In this document: positions 44,652 through 56,515 of the stretch, one piece after another | How the letters are laid out: each line of letters opens with the position of its first letter | Position numbering within the stretch: position 1 is the stretch's first letter | Assembly (NCBI RefSeq): GCF_003096595.1 | Contig: NZ_QEKO01000004.1 | Location: forward strand, 310,001-374,000 | Direction: 5' to 3' | Length of the DNA stretch: 64,000 nucleotides | Source: Pusillimonas noertemannii | GTDB taxonomy: Bacteria; Pseudomonadota; Gammaproteobacteria; Burkholderiales; Burkholderiaceae_B | Position numbers and translations under genes: made by a program | The notes under the pieces: generated by a model | What the model was told of the DNA's origin: nothing | The model's input: only the letters and a program-made list of their open reading frames with translations | The model's database searches: none

Positions 44652-46541
44652 TCAACGCGTAGCGGCACTATTCAAAAGAGCCAGCCTGCGCGTCAATTCC
44701 TGGTACCGCAGGCGCGAAGCGTCGTCTCGCAGGCCGCCCGCAATCAATTCGGATTGTTCGGCCTTGATCGTCTCGAGCTCGATGCGATGCAGCGCGTCAT
44801 TCCACTCGGCCCACGGATCGGGCAGGTCTTCCTGCTCAAGCAACTCTGTACTTAGACTATTCAGGACCTGGGTCAGTTCCTGGGCGGGGTCCGCCGCCTG
44901 CAGCAACGCCCCCACATGGCGGGCGCCGCTGGTGTGGGCCAATGCGATCAGGTCTCTTACCAGTATCAGATGGGGGCCCTGCTCGAGGATTTCAAGCTGC
45001 TGGTCGCCCAGGCGGTCGACCAGCTCGGGATGCGCCAGCAGCAGGCGAAGCAGGCGCTTGGCCATGGGCGTCACGGCGCGCGAACGCTGCTGCGTCCGCT
45101 GGGCGCCGCGGGCGGGTTCGCCCGGCGGATTTTCCCAGGGTTCGGCCGGCACGAAGCCTTCGGACGGCATATCCATAAAACCGGGGGGTTCGGCGTAATC
45201 GGGTTCGCCCTGGCGCGCGTCGTGCGCAGCGGCATGCGGCGGCGTCTCGGGCGCGGCCTCGAGCATTCCGGCCAGCTCTTCGGGGGTAAGCTTGACCAGC
45301 CGGGCAAACTCGCGCTCGATCTGCATGCGCAAGGTGCCCGCTGGCATCAGGGCCAGCAGGGGCTTGGCCTCGTGCACGCAGGCCGCCCGCCCCTCGGCCT
45401 CGTCCATGGCGTGGTGCGAAGCCAGCTCATCGAGCATGAAGCGCGACAAGGGGTCGGCCTCAGCCAGCGAGGCGCGAAAGGCTTCGGCACCAAACTCGCG
45501 GACGTAGGAATCGGGGTCGTGCTCTTGCGGCAGGAAAAGAAAGCGTATCGAAGCGTCGTCCCGCAACAAAGGCAGGCATACCTGCAGGGCCCGCCACGCG
45601 GCGCGCCGCCCCGCCTTGTCGCCATCGAAGCTGAACACGACCTTGTTGCTCAGGCGCAAGAGCTTCTGCACGTGTTCGGGAGTGGTGGCCGTGCCCAGTG
45701 TGGCGACGGCGTGCTCGATGCCCTGCTGGGCCAGGCCGACCACGTCCATATAGCCCTCGACCACCAGCACACAGCCTTCTGTACGAACGGCCGCCCTGGC
45801 CTCCCATAGGCCGTATAGCTCGCGGCCCTTGGAAAACACGGCGGTTTCGGGGGAATTCAGGTACTTGGGCTCGCCCTTGGCGATCAGGCGGCCGCCAAAG
45901 CCGATGATGTTCCCGCGCGTATTGCGAATGGGAAACATGATGCGCTCGCGAAAGCGGTCGTAGCGGCGACCGTCCTCGGCCTCGATGACCAGGCCGGATT
46001 CGACCAGGAGCGGATCTTCGTAATGGGGGAAAACCGCCGCCAGTCCGCGACGGTCTCCGCCGGTCCAGCCAAGGCCGAAACGCGCGGCGATCGAGCCGCT
46101 CAGGCCCCTCTGCTTGAGGTAGGAGATGGCAGCCGGAGAGGCCTTCAGGCCACGCTGATAATGAGCGTGGGCGGTATCGAGTATCTGCTGGTGCCTCGAG
46201 ACCTCTTCTTTGCGGCGCTGCGACGCGGCCCGTTGGGCCGGACTGCGGTTTTCTTCGGGAACCACCATGCCGACGGAAGCAGCCAGGCTGCGCACGGCCT
46301 CGGGGAAGCTGGCCCCGGTGTGTTCCATGAGAAACGAAATGGCACTGCCGTGCGCTCCGCAGCCGAAGCAGTGATAAAACTGCTTGGTGGGGCTGACAGT
46401 AAAGGAGGGACTTTTTTCGTTGTGAAACGGACACAGGCCAAGCAAGTTGGCCCCGCCCTTGCGCAACTGCACATAGCGCCCGACGACGTCGACTACATCA
46501 ACCCGGGCGAGAAGCTCTTGAACAAATGGTTCAGGTATCAA
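44652..46541 (-). CDS. dnaG: DNA primase
   Basis: Synthesises RNA primers for replication together with DnaB. The 629-residue protein has a zinc-binding domain with ligands C37, H40, C58 and C61 ([19 protein letters not shown]), the core RNA polymerase domain, TOPRIM with [14 protein letters not shown] and [11 protein letters not shown], and a C-terminal helicase-binding helical domain. The only start that keeps the conserved [14 protein letters not shown] is TTG, and that TTG overlaps the rpsU stop (TTGA), so expression is coupled to ribosomal protein S21. Confidence 0.97.
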   Translation of the reverse strand: MIPEPFVQELLARVDVVDVVGRYVQLRKGGANLLGLCPFHNEKSPSFTVSPTKQFYHCFGCGAHGSAISFLMEHTGASFPEAVRSLAASVGMVVPEENRSPAQRAASQRRKEEVSRHQQILDTAHAHYQRGLKASPAAISYLKQRGLSGSIAARFGLGWTGGDRRGLAAVFPHYEDPLLVESGLVIEAEDGRRYDRFRERIMFPIRNTRGNIIGFGGRLIAKGEPKYLNSPETAVFSKGRELYGLWEARAAVRTEGCVLVVEGYMDVVGLAQQGIEHAVATLGTATTPEHVQKLLRLSNKVVFSFDGDKAGRRAAWRALQVCLPLLRDDASIRFLFLPQEHDPDSYVREFGAEAFRASLAEADPLSRFMLDELASHHAMDEAEGRAACVHEAKPLLALMPAGTLRMQIEREFARLVKLTPEELAGMLEAAPETPPHAAAHDARQGEPDYAEPPGFMDMPSEGFVPAEPWENPPGEPARGAQRTQQRSRAVTPMAKRLLRLLLAHPELVDRLGDQQLEILEQGPHLILVRDLIALAHTSGARHVGALLQAADPAQELTQVLNSLSTELLEQEDLPDPWAEWNDALHRIELETIKAEQSELIAGGLRDDASRLRYQELTRRLALLNSAATR

Positions 46542-46750
46542 TACAGGCGCGGGGGCAATTGTTGGCTGCGGATGCGCTTGTAGTGACGCTTGACCGCGGC
46601 GGCGTGCTTGCGCTTGCGCTCGGCCGTGGGCTTTTCATAGAACTCGCGCGAGCGCAGTTCGGTCAGAAGGCCGATTTTTTCAATGGTGCGCTTAAAACGA
46701 CGCAAGGCGGCTTCAAAAGGCTCGTTTTCTTTAAGACGAACAGTAGGCAT
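46538..46750 (-). CDS. rpsU: 30S ribosomal protein S21
   Basis: A 70-residue basic protein matching S21: [21 protein letters not shown] at the start, then [20 protein letters not shown]. It is required for efficient translation initiation. It is first in the rpsU-dnaG-rpoD cluster and its stop overlaps the dnaG start. The 193-nt gap upstream should hold the operon promoter, which I could not resolve. Confidence 0.97.
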   Translation of the reverse strand: MPTVRLKENEPFEAALRRFKRTIEKIGLLTELRSREFYEKPTAERKRKHAAAVKRHYKRIRSQQLPPRLY

Positions 46751-46943
46751 GTACGGGTAAGCCTCGTAAAAGGGGTAAGCAAAATTCGTAAAGCATTAGA
46801 TTCTACCACGAAACCCGAAATTTCACGAATTTGGCCGCTTTTTTGCGCTCGGCAGCCCCACCATAGCCTGGTCGCCCTTTCGTGGCCGAAATGCGCATGC
46901 ACCCGCGCAAAGGACAAGGCGCCTTCTTGCCCGGACGGCCGGC

Positions 46944-47492
46944 TTATTCGCCGTTACGCTTGCCCTTACGGATCCAGGCCTCGAGCTGGTGGGGCCGAAG
47001 GCTGTCGTAGTCTTCGAACGGCTGGTGGATCCAGGGATTGGTGGGCAGCTTCTCGACGTAATAATCGGGCGAGGCCTTGGCATGCCCCTTCCACCACAGC
47101 ACGGCGCTCTTCATTTCGGTGATATCAGGGAACTGCGTGCGCAGATGCTCGCCCACCCGGTTGAAGGTCATGCCTGTATCCACCATGTCGTCCACCAGCA
47201 ACACCCGGCCGTCGAGCGTGCCGCGGGTAATGGTGATGAACTGGGCAATGTCGAGCGTTCCCTGTTGGGTGCCCGCGGCCTCGCGATAGCTGCTGGTGGC
47301 CAATATGCCCAGCGGAACGTCGTAGATGCGGGAAAGCACGTCGCCCACGCGCACGCCGCCGCGCGCCAGGCAGATGATCTTGTCGAATTTCCAGGCCGAC
47401 TCATGGATGATCAGGGCAAGACGCTCGATCAGCGCATGGTACTGGTCCCAACTGATCCAAAGATCGCGATCGGTGCTGGGCGGCAGGCTCAT
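46944..47492 (-). CDS. Phosphoribosyltransferase (purine-type)
   Basis: A 182-residue type I phosphoribosyltransferase. The PRPP-binding loop VLLVDDMVDTGMTF lies near residue 105, and the flexible-loop region is SYREAAGTQQGTLD. The start MSLPPSTDRD follows GGGAGAA; an upstream start would add 9 residues. It resembles Gpt/xanthine-type enzymes that salvage guanine, xanthine or hypoxanthine. It precedes rpsU by about 190 nt and follows purA by 67 nt, a context fitting purine metabolism. Exact base specificity is not certain. Confidence 0.85.
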   Translation of the reverse strand: MSLPPSTDRDLWISWDQYHALIERLALIIHESAWKFDKIICLARGGVRVGDVLSRIYDVPLGILATSSYREAAGTQQGTLDIAQFITITRGTLDGRVLLVDDMVDTGMTFNRVGEHLRTQFPDITEMKSAVLWWKGHAKASPDYYVEKLPTNPWIHQPFEDYDSLRPHQLEAWIRKGKRNGE

Positions 47493-47559
47493 GGTGTTCT
47501 CCCTTTTTTGCTTGAGCAAGGAGCGTAATCATACCCCCGCCCGTCCTGCTTGCAAAACG

Positions 47560-48858
<1,299 letters not shown>

Positions 48859-48936
48859 TTATCAAAGAATCCGGCCCCGGGGGGCCCGCAAATAAAAGGT
48901 TGAGCCGCGGACCTGCCTGTGCCGCGACAGAAAGGG

Positions 48937-50103
48937 TTAGTTTATAGCCCTGACCCGCCATGCTCCGTCAACGAAGACCAGTTCGCGGTCCACCGTGAAC
49001 TCGTCCAGGTCGTGGGTTTCGCCGGGCAGCGACTGCACGACGATCTCGCCCGAGCCGCGCAGGCCGCGGAGGGCTTCGGTAAGGGCCGGGTCGGTGCCCC
49101 ACGGGGCCCGGATGGCCTTGGCCAGCCGGGCTGGAGGCAGGCCCGACGACAGCTTGCGCAAATCGAGGCTGAAGCCGGTTGCCGGCCGCTCGCGACCGAA
49201 GGATCTTCCGATGCCGTCGTAGCGTCCGCCCTTGACGAGCGCATCGTGCCAGCCCTGGGCATAGATGGAGAACATGACGCCGGAATGGTAGCCGTAGCCA
49301 CTGCCCGCATCGGCCAGGTCGATGCTGAACTCGTACTCGGGCATGGCCTGGATGAGGGTCTGGAGATCGGCCATGGCCTGCTGGATGCGCGGCAGAGCCG
49401 GCAGCACCCTGGATGCCTCGGCCAGGACCTCGACGCCGCCATACAGCGACGGCAGGACAGTGAGCGCCTGGAGGGTTTCGGGCCGCAGGTCGGGCAAGCG
49501 CCCGCCCAGTTGCCGCATGCCCGGGACATCTTTGGTGCTTAGTAACTCGATGACCTCATCGGCCACATCAGCCAACGCAAGGTCTGAGTCGATGAGGGCG
49601 CGCACAATGCCCAGGTGGTTGAGGTCGAGCCGGGCACCCACCACACCAGCCCGCTGCACGCTTTCAAGGGCCAGCTGGATGATTTCGATGTCGGCCTCGA
49701 CCCCCGCATGCCCGAAAAGCTCGGCCCCGATCTGCAACAGCTCGCGGTCGGACAACAGCCCCGCCGGACGCGCATGCAGTACCGAGCCGCAATAGCACAG
49801 GCGTGTAACGCCCTCGCGATTGAGCAGGTGCGCGTCGATGCGGGCGATTTGCGGGGTGATGTCGGCGCGCAGGCCCAGCGTACGCCCCGACAACTGGTCG
49901 ACCAGCTTGCAGGTGCGAAGGGCCAGGTCGCTGCCCTTGTCGGACAGCAGGGAATCCAGGTACTCGACCAGTGGCGGTGCAACGAGCTCGAATCCATAGG
50001 CGCGATACAGGTCCAGAAGCTCTCGGCGCAATTCTTCGATGCGGCGCGCTTCGGCCGGCAGAACATCGGCCAGGCTTTCGGGCAACAACCAGGTGGACAT
50101 CAT
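48937..50103 (-). CDS. hisZ: ATP phosphoribosyltransferase regulatory subunit
   Basis: HisRS-like protein that lacks synthetase function and activates the short-form HisG at the first step of histidine synthesis. The 388-residue protein has class II-like motifs: [29 protein letters not shown] at the N-terminus, [17 protein letters not shown], and the C-terminal GGRYDGIG. Two adjacent ATG codons follow GGAA; the first is used. It begins 43 nt after a strong hairpin terminator that separates it from hflKC. hisG is not in the window. Confidence 0.95.
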   Translation of the reverse strand: MMSTWLLPESLADVLPAEARRIEELRRELLDLYRAYGFELVAPPLVEYLDSLLSDKGSDLALRTCKLVDQLSGRTLGLRADITPQIARIDAHLLNREGVTRLCYCGSVLHARPAGLLSDRELLQIGAELFGHAGVEADIEIIQLALESVQRAGVVGARLDLNHLGIVRALIDSDLALADVADEVIELLSTKDVPGMRQLGGRLPDLRPETLQALTVLPSLYGGVEVLAEASRVLPALPRIQQAMADLQTLIQAMPEYEFSIDLADAGSGYGYHSGVMFSIYAQGWHDALVKGGRYDGIGRSFGRERPATGFSLDLRKLSSGLPPARLAKAIRAPWGTDPALTEALRGLRGSGEIVVQSLPGETHDLDEFTVDRELVFVDGAWRVRAIN

Positions 50104-50145
50104 GCGTTTCCGTTCAATACCAGGTACAGGTCAAGGACAAACAAA

Positions 50146-50179
50146 AAGCGACTTGGGGCGTAAGCCCGCCAAGTCGCTT
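50146..50179 (-). terminator. Terminator or attenuator between hflC and hisZ
   Basis: Perfect 11-bp arms AAGCGACTTGG and CCAAGTCGCTT surround a 12-nt loop, and on the minus strand are followed by TTTTTG. It ends hflKC transcripts; because it sits so close to hisZ it might also act as a leader attenuator. The rest of the 162-nt gap shows nothing clear. Confidence 0.85.
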
Positions 50180-50265
50180 GCGGATGTATTTCAACTTACG
50201 GCGTATTGTACCCTGTTGTGGCGCCATTCCCAAATAACGCGAGGGAACGGCGCCAGCCGCGCCGC

Positions 50266-51153
50266 CTAGGGATTGGCCGGTTCGGCGCCCTGCGCGCCGC
50301 CCCAGTAACGGAAGAAATCTGTCTCGGGACTGATCACAAGCAGATCGTCTTTGCTGGAGAACGCCGAGCGGTAGGCTTCTAGGCTTTTGAAAAAGCTGTA
50401 GAACTCGGGATTCTTGCCGTAGGCCTCGGCATAGATGGAGGCGGCTCGGGCATCGCCCTCGCCCCGCACACTCTGGGCCTGGGCGAAAGCATCGGCAAGC
50501 AGTTCTTCGCGCTGGCGATCGGCCTGGGCGCGGATGCGCTCGCTGTCGGCCGCGCCGGTGGCACGCAGGCGGTTGGCTTCTTCTTTGCGCTCGGCCTCCA
50601 TGCGCCGATAGACGGATTCAGAGATCTCGGGCGCGAAATCAATGCGGCGCAGGCGCACGTCGACCACCTCTACACCCAAAGGACGGGCACGCGAGTCGAC
50701 TGTGGTGAGCATTTCTTTCATGATGTCGCCCCGCTGGCTGGAAACGACTTCTTTGACGGTGCGCACGTTGACCGAGGCGTTGAGCGCATCGCGGATCTGG
50801 GCGCTGAGCCGCTCTTCGGCGGCGCGCGTGTTGGCGCCGAAGGTAACGTAGAACTGGCGCGGATCGATGATGCGCCATTTCACGAAGGAGTCGATCAGCA
50901 GGTTCTTCTTTTCAGCGGTCTGGATGCGCTCGGGGTCTTTCGACTCGATGGTCTGCAGGCGCCTGTCGAGCCGCACCACGTTCTGGAAGGGCGGCGGCAG
51001 CTTGAAGTGGAGCCCGGGTTCGGTAATGGTTTCGCGCACCTCGCCCAGGGCGAACACGAGCGCCGCGTCGCGTTCGCGCACGACGAAGACCATGGAAGAC
51101 AAGACGGCCAGCAGGATGACGAGGCCGATCAGGTAGGGAAAAAAGCGTTGCAT
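50266..51153 (-). CDS. hflC: FtsH protease modulator HflC
   Basis: A 295-residue SPFH/band-7 protein anchored by one N-terminal helix (FFPYLIGLVILLAVLSSMVFVV), with its bulk in the periplasm. It pairs with HflK to form the cage around FtsH and modulates degradation of membrane proteins. The SPFH domain follows (RERDAALVFALGEV; GVEVVDVRLRRIDF), and a coiled-coil region (RMEAERKEEANRLRATG) precedes the C-terminus. It starts 12 nt after hflK. Confidence 0.96.
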   Translation of the reverse strand: MQRFFPYLIGLVILLAVLSSMVFVVRERDAALVFALGEVRETITEPGLHFKLPPPFQNVVRLDRRLQTIESKDPERIQTAEKKNLLIDSFVKWRIIDPRQFYVTFGANTRAAEERLSAQIRDALNASVNVRTVKEVVSSQRGDIMKEMLTTVDSRARPLGVEVVDVRLRRIDFAPEISESVYRRMEAERKEEANRLRATGAADSERIRAQADRQREELLADAFAQAQSVRGEGDARAASIYAEAYGKNPEFYSFFKSLEAYRSAFSSKDDLLVISPETDFFRYWGGAQGAEPANP

Positions 51154-51165
51154 GAGGGCCCCCGG

Positions 51166-52473
51166 TTAGCGCGAATAAGGATTGGCGAGCGCGCCCGCGG
51201 CACCGTTGCCATACGGAGTGCCTCGCGTCCTGGACGAAGGCGAATCGCCCTGGGACGCTGCCCCGCCCGCAGCGGCGGCCGCGGATGGACTGGCCGAATC
51301 GGAACCGGACTCGGGTGCCGGCTTGCGCGCCGCCTGGCCCGCGATTTTGTCCAGCGGCAGATACAGCATATTGTTGTTGCTGTCGGTATCGACCAGAACC
51401 TTGGAGGTTTGTTCGAGGATTTCCTGCATGGTGGTCAGGTACATGCGCTCGCGGGTAATGTCGGGTGCCTTGGCGTATTCGGCCTCGATGCTGGTGAAGC
51501 GGGCCGTATTACCCTGTGCGTCGCCAATGACACGCGCCCGGTGGCCTTCGGCCTCTTGGAGCATGCGCGCCACCTGGCCCTGTGCTTCAGGCAGCACCCG
51601 GCTGGCGTAGGCATTGCCCTCGTTGATGAGGCGCTCGCGGTCCTGGCCGGCCTTGACGGCATCGTCGAACGCCGCCTGCACCTGCTCGGGAGGCTGCACG
51701 TTCTGGATGGCGACCGTACTGATCTGTATGCCTGTCTGGTAGCGATCGAGAATATCTTGAGCAAAGCGCTGCACCCGCGCGGCAATTTCGGTACGGCCCG
51801 AATACAGGACGGAATCCATGGGCTGCTGTCCGACCACCTCGCGCATGGCGGTTTCGGCCGCCTGGCGCACCGATTCGTCGGGCTGGCTGGTTCTGAAGAG
51901 ATAATCGGGTGCGCCTTCGGGATTGAGGCGGTACTGAACCACGAACTGGACATCGACGATGTTTTCGTCGGTGGTCAGCATCAGCGATTCGGACAGCACC
52001 TTGTTGCGCGCATTGCCCCGGAAGCCCACTTCGAACGTACGCAACTGCGAAATATTGACGGTTTGGGAATCTTCGATGGGATACGGCAGACGCCACTGCA
52101 AGCCGGGCGTCAGGGTCTTGGTGTAGGCGCCGAATCGCGTCACCACGGCAACCTGCCCTTCTTGGACGATGGTAAAGCCGCTGGCCAGCCACAGCGCGAC
52201 GATGATGATCAGAATGACCACGACGGTTTTGGGCGAACCCTTGGGCAGCGAAGCCCCCGGGCCGCCACTGCCGCCATTGCCATTGCCGCCGCGGCGCGGC
52301 TTGCGGCCAAAAAGCGACCCCAGCCTGTTGTTGAAATCACGCCAGACTTCATCCAGATCTGGAGGGCCGCCGCCTTGATTGGGGCGGCGAGGCGGCTCGG
52401 GGTCGTTGCTGTTGTTGCCGCCACGTCCCCAACCCGGGTCATTCAGGTTGAAAATTTTCGATATTGAACGCAT
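51166..52473 (-). CDS. hflK: FtsH protease modulator HflK
   Basis: A 435-residue partner of HflC. The start MRSISKIFNLNDPGWGRGG is the family N-terminus, 34 nt inside the end of hflX; a further upstream codon adds 20 unrelated residues. A Gly/Asn/Pro-rich cytoplasmic region precedes one membrane helix (VVVILIIIVALWLASGFTIV), then the SPFH domain (VVTRFGAYTKTLTPGLQWRLP). The C-terminal tail is Ser/Gly/Ala-rich, with no clear fold. Confidence 0.95.
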   Translation of the reverse strand: MRSISKIFNLNDPGWGRGGNNSNDPEPPRRPNQGGGPPDLDEVWRDFNNRLGSLFGRKPRRGGNGNGGSGGPGASLPKGSPKTVVVILIIIVALWLASGFTIVQEGQVAVVTRFGAYTKTLTPGLQWRLPYPIEDSQTVNISQLRTFEVGFRGNARNKVLSESLMLTTDENIVDVQFVVQYRLNPEGAPDYLFRTSQPDESVRQAAETAMREVVGQQPMDSVLYSGRTEIAARVQRFAQDILDRYQTGIQISTVAIQNVQPPEQVQAAFDDAVKAGQDRERLINEGNAYASRVLPEAQGQVARMLQEAEGHRARVIGDAQGNTARFTSIEAEYAKAPDITRERMYLTTMQEILEQTSKVLVDTDSNNNMLYLPLDKIAGQAARKPAPESGSDSASPSAAAAAGGAASQGDSPSSRTRGTPYGNGAAGALANPYSR

Positions 52474-53545
52474 TGTGTCTCGTAGTCTGACCTGCCTCGA
52501 CAATTGCCCCACGCAAACCGTCCAAGCCGGCACGCCTCAGGGCGCTTACAAATACTCGCGCAATGGTACCATGTTCATCGCGCTCGACCCGGGGCTCGTA
52601 GCCCGCTTCATCGATTTTGTTATAGACAAGAATGGTGGGAATAGCCCCCGCCCCGATGTCTTCCAGCACCTTGCGGACCTCGAGTATCTGCTCTTCGCGC
52701 TGGTGGCTCGACGCATCGACCACGTGCAGCAGCAGGTCGGCGTGCACCGTCTCTTCGAGCGTGGCCCTGAAGGCCGCGATCAAGGTCGGCGGCAAGTCGC
52801 GTATGAAACCCACGGTATCCGAAACCACCACCTGGCCCGCGCCTTCGATCCAGAGCTTGCGCGTAGTGGTGTCCAGGGTGGCGAACAGCTGGTCGGCCGC
52901 ATAGACGTCCGCCCGCGTCAGGGCATTGAACAGGGTGGACTTGCCGGCGTTGGTGTAGCCCACCAGTGAAACCGACAAGGTATTGCCCCGGGCGCGGGCG
53001 CGCCGTTGGGTGGCCCGCTGGCGCTGGGCCCGCTCAAGCCGCTCTTTCAGCAGCTTGACCTTGGCGCCGATCATGCGCCGGTCCATTTCCAGCTGCGATT
53101 CACCCGGGCCCCGCATGCCGATGCCGCCCTGCTGGCGTTCAAGGTGGGTCCACAGGCGTGTAAGCCGGGTCGACAGATGCTGCAGTTGGGCCAGCTCGAC
53201 CTGCAGCTTGCCTTCGTGGCTTTTGGCCCGCAGGGCGAATATGTCGAGAATGAGCGCTACCCGGTCGACCACCCGCAGGTTTATCGACCTTTCAAGGTTG
53301 CGCTGCTGGGCAGGGCTTAACGCCTGGTCGAACAGAACGACCTCGGCCTGGCCATCCTCGGCCAGCAACTGGGCCTCTTCAAGCTTGCCCTTGCCGATAA
53401 AATACGCGGCGTCCGGCCGTGCGCGGCGGGCGACCACGGTTCCGACGACCTGCGCCCCCGCACCCTCGGCAAGCATGACGAACTCGTCGGCATGCGCCTG
53501 GTAATCCGGATCGCCCAGATCGACGCTGACTATCAATGCCTTCAT
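52439..53545 (-). CDS. hflX: Ribosome-associated GTPase HflX
   Basis: A 368-residue GTPase that splits stalled or hibernating ribosomes. The start is MKALIVSVDLGDPDY with AGGA six nucleotides upstream; earlier codons lack homology. The N-terminal HflX domain contains YFIGKGKLEEAQ and RVVDRVALILDIFALRAKSHEGK, then GGIGMRGPGES, then the G domain with P-loop GYTNAGKSTLFN, DTVGFIRDLP and NKID. It lies 76 nt after hfq in the usual hfq-hflX-hflK-hflC cluster, and its end overlaps hflK by 35 nt. Confidence 0.96.
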   Translation of the reverse strand: MKALIVSVDLGDPDYQAHADEFVMLAEGAGAQVVGTVVARRARPDAAYFIGKGKLEEAQLLAEDGQAEVVLFDQALSPAQQRNLERSINLRVVDRVALILDIFALRAKSHEGKLQVELAQLQHLSTRLTRLWTHLERQQGGIGMRGPGESQLEMDRRMIGAKVKLLKERLERAQRQRATQRRARARGNTLSVSLVGYTNAGKSTLFNALTRADVYAADQLFATLDTTTRKLWIEGAGQVVVSDTVGFIRDLPPTLIAAFRATLEETVHADLLLHVVDASSHQREEQILEVRKVLEDIGAGAIPTILVYNKIDEAGYEPRVERDEHGTIARVFVSALRRAGLDGLRGAIVEAGQTTRHNAFNIENFQPE

Positions 53546-53621
53546 TGGCATCCTATAAAACGAAATACCCGCCGGCGCACTGCGCTCCGGCGGGTTTTCA
53601 TGCTGACTGAAGCCAAGCGGA

Positions 53622-53861
53622 CTACGCTGCGGATTGATCGTCCACCTGGAACGTAACCGGGCGGGCCGGAACGACGGTGGAGATGGCGTGCTTGTAAACC
53701 ATTTGCGTGACAGTGTTGCGCAGCAGGACCACATATTGATCGAACGATTCGACCTGGCCCTGCAGTTTGATTCCGTTGACGAGGTAGATGGAAACGGGCA
53801 CGTGATCCTTACGTAAAGCGTTCAGAAATGGATCTTGTAGTGTTTGCCCTTTATTGCTCAT
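53622..53861 (-). CDS. hfq: RNA chaperone Hfq
   Basis: A 79-residue Sm-like hexamer subunit that pairs sRNAs with mRNAs. It begins [18 protein letters not shown], with Sm1 [22 protein letters not shown] and Sm2 YKHAIST. The upstream in-frame ATG would add 14 residues that are not in the family. It lies 118 nt downstream of hisC and so probably also has its own promoter in that gap. Confidence 0.98.
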   Translation of the reverse strand: MSNKGQTLQDPFLNALRKDHVPVSIYLVNGIKLQGQVESFDQYVVLLRNTVTQMVYKHAISTVVPARPVTFQVDDQSAA

Positions 53862-53979
53862 TGGCTTAGCTCCAATTGTGTTGTTATATGAGATGACGCT
53901 CAAAAAGATACTTTACAGGGTTTTCCCGCAATGCGCCACGAGAGACTGTTGACTTAGTGTATATTTTTGCGCGTCTTTT

Positions 53980-55056
53980 TTACTGCGCCTTGCGTAATAT
54001 TTCAGCCAGCGCCGCGCACAGGCGGGCGCAGTCGGCATCGGTGCCGATGGTTATGCGCAGGTACTGGTCGATGCGCGGCAGGGCAAAATGGCGCACCAGT
54101 ATGTGCCGTTCGCGCAGCGCCGCCGCCAGCTTGACGGCATCGCTCGAGCGATGGCGGGCAAACACGAAGTTGGCCATGCTCGGCAACACGTCGAAGCCCA
54201 TCTGCGCAAGGTCGACAGCCAGCTGGTCGCGCGAGCGCATGATGGCCTGCCGCGTCTTGTCGAAATAGGCTTTGTCCTGAATGGCGGCCAACGCGCCCGC
54301 CTGAGCCAGCATATCGAGCGGGTAGGAATTGAAGCTGTCCTTTATGCGGCGCAGCCCTTCGATGAGATCGGCCGAGCCCATGGCATAGCCCACGCGCAGT
54401 CCTGCCAGCGAACGCGACTTGGACAAGGTGTGGACCACCAGCAGATTGCCGTGCCGGGGCAGCAGGGCCACGGCCGATTCGGCGCCGAAATCGACATAGG
54501 CTTCGTCCACCACCACCACGGTGTCGGGATTGGCCCGGCAGATGCCGGCAACGGCGTCCAGGCCCAGCGCCATGCCAGTGGGTGCATTGGGATTGGCAAA
54601 GATGATGCCTGCCGCGCCCTGCCCGCCGACGTAGTCTTGGGGGTCGAGCGCGAAATCGTCGCGCAGCGCCACGGTTTCACAGGGAATGCCGTACAGGCGG
54701 CAATAGGTCGGATAGAAGCTGTAGGTGATGTCGGGCATCAGCAATGGCCTGCCGCCACGCAGGAACAGCCCATGAAAGACATGGGCCAGCACTTCGTCCG
54801 AGCCATTGCCCACGAACACCTGGGCGCTGGCCAGGCCGTGGTAGGCGGCAATGGCCTCGCGCAAGGCTGCCGCCTCGGGGTCGGGATACAGGCGCAGGCG
54901 CCCGTCGACGGCTTCTTTCATGGCCTTCAGGGCCTGGGGCGAGGGGCCGTAGGGATTCTCGTTGGTGTTGAGCTTGAGCAGGTCGGCAACCCTGGGCTGC
55001 TCTCCCGGCGTGTAGGGAACCAGACCGGCGACGTGGTCGCTCCAGAAGCGGCTCAC
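53980..55056 (-). CDS. hisC: Histidinol-phosphate aminotransferase
   Basis: PLP enzyme converting imidazole-acetol phosphate and glutamate to histidinol phosphate. The 358-residue protein has [11 protein letters not shown] near the N-terminus, [15 protein letters not shown], and the PLP lysine in [16 protein letters not shown] near residue 213. It starts with GTG overlapping the der stop (GTGA). A second hisC elsewhere is possible, since betaproteobacteria often carry two; this copy sits between der and hfq rather than in a his operon. Confidence 0.95.
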   Translation of the reverse strand: MSRFWSDHVAGLVPYTPGEQPRVADLLKLNTNENPYGPSPQALKAMKEAVDGRLRLYPDPEAAALREAIAAYHGLASAQVFVGNGSDEVLAHVFHGLFLRGGRPLLMPDITYSFYPTYCRLYGIPCETVALRDDFALDPQDYVGGQGAAGIIFANPNAPTGMALGLDAVAGICRANPDTVVVVDEAYVDFGAESAVALLPRHGNLLVVHTLSKSRSLAGLRVGYAMGSADLIEGLRRIKDSFNSYPLDMLAQAGALAAIQDKAYFDKTRQAIMRSRDQLAVDLAQMGFDVLPSMANFVFARHRSSDAVKLAAALRERHILVRHFALPRIDQYLRITIGTDADCARLCAALAEILRKAQ

Positions 55057-56510
55057 TTGGACTCCTGTATGTATGGGTTCTGCGAAGACTTGAACTCTAT
55101 GCGCAATGGCGTGCCGTCAAGGCCGAAGGCGGTGCGGAACCGGGCTTCGAGATAGCGGCGATATGAATCGGGCACGGCGTCGAGTGCATTGCCGTGCACA
55201 ATGATGCGCGGCGGATTCTGCCCCCCTTGGTGAGCATAACGCATCTTGGGGCGGAAGATGCCCTTGCGCGGTGGCGGCTGCTGCTCGACGGCGGCCAGCA
55301 GCTCACGCGTAAGGCGCGGCGTGGAGAGCTTGGCGAACGCCGCCGCATGGGCCGCATTGACCGAGCGCAACAGCGCATTCACGCCCTGCCCCTTCAGGGC
55401 CGACACCGTGTGCATCTTGGCAAAGGAAAGGAAACGCAGCTTGCGGTCGAACTCGCGGCGGATGCGGTCGCGCTGCTCGTCGTCCAGGCCGTCCCATTTG
55501 TTGATGGCCACGACCAGCGCGCGCCCGGTTTCAAGGATGAACCCGGCGATGTGCGCATCTTGGTCGGATATCTCGGCGCTGGCGTCCAGCATCAGCACCA
55601 CGACGTTGCTCGCCTCGATCGCCTGCAAGGTCTTGATGACGGAGAATTTTTCTATCGCTTCGAATACCTTGCCCCGCTTGCGCAGGCCGGCGGTGTCGAT
55701 CAGGGTGTACGACTTGTTGCCCCGCTTGAACTCGATCTCGATCGCATCGCGCGTGGTGCCCGGCATGTCGAAGGCGATGACGCGTTCTTCGCCCAGGAGC
55801 GTATTGATGAGCGTCGACTTGCCCACGTTGGGGCGCCCCACGATGGCCAGCTTGATGCGGTGGTCGATGGGCTGGCCGGGCGCAACGTCGGACGCCGGTT
55901 CGGCGCCCTCGTGGGCCAAGGCCTCGATGTCATGCGGCCCTGCGCCTTCATCGCCTGCCTCGGGCCAGGCATCGGCGTCGAGGGCCGGCACGGGCACTTC
56001 GTCTTCCGGGTCGGCCAGATAAGACAGCGCCTTTTCAAGCACATCGGCCACCCCGTCGCCATGCGAGGCGGAGATGGGCCAGGGTTCGCCCAGGCCCAGT
56101 TCGTGGAATTCGGCCACCGCGCCGCCATGGCGCATGCCTTCGGCCTTGTTGACCGCCAGCACCACTTTCTGGCCAGAACGGCGCAGCAGGCGCGCAATCT
56201 CGTGGTCGTGCGCATTGACGCCGGCCCTGGCATCCACCAGGAAGATGACCACATCGGCTTCGGCTATGGCTTGCTGCGTCTGGCGAGCCATCTCGCGCAG
56301 AATGCCGTCTTTGGCCACGGGCTCGAACCCGCCGGTGTCCACCACCAGGAAAGGCCGATCGCCCATGCGTCCTTCGCCGTAGTGCCGGTCGCGGGTAAGG
56401 CCCGAGAAATCAGCTACCAATGCCGCCCGCGAGCGGGTCAGGCGATTGAACAACGTGGACTTGCCCACGTTGGCCCGTCCCACCAGAGCGACGACCGGCT
56501 TGAACGACAC
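55053..56510 (-). CDS. der: Ribosome-biogenesis GTPase Der
   Basis: A GTPase with two tandem G domains and a KH-like C-terminal domain, needed for 50S assembly. At 485 residues it is slightly long because of an acidic linker between the G domains. The first P-loop GRANVGKST (near 10-18) has Ala where Pro is usual; the second is GRPNVGKST. The start GTG giving [12 protein letters not shown] fits the family; a TTG three codons upstream is also open. It follows bamB by 5 nt. Confidence 0.96.
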   Translation of the reverse strand: MSFKPVVALVGRANVGKSTLFNRLTRSRAALVADFSGLTRDRHYGEGRMGDRPFLVVDTGGFEPVAKDGILREMARQTQQAIAEADVVIFLVDARAGVNAHDHEIARLLRRSGQKVVLAVNKAEGMRHGGAVAEFHELGLGEPWPISASHGDGVADVLEKALSYLADPEDEVPVPALDADAWPEAGDEGAGPHDIEALAHEGAEPASDVAPGQPIDHRIKLAIVGRPNVGKSTLINTLLGEERVIAFDMPGTTRDAIEIEFKRGNKSYTLIDTAGLRKRGKVFEAIEKFSVIKTLQAIEASNVVVLMLDASAEISDQDAHIAGFILETGRALVVAINKWDGLDDEQRDRIRREFDRKLRFLSFAKMHTVSALKGQGVNALLRSVNAAHAAAFAKLSTPRLTRELLAAVEQQPPPRKGIFRPKMRYAHQGGQNPPRIIVHGNALDAVPDSYRRYLEARFRTAFGLDGTPLRIEFKSSQNPYIQESK

Positions 56511-56515
56511 GTGTT

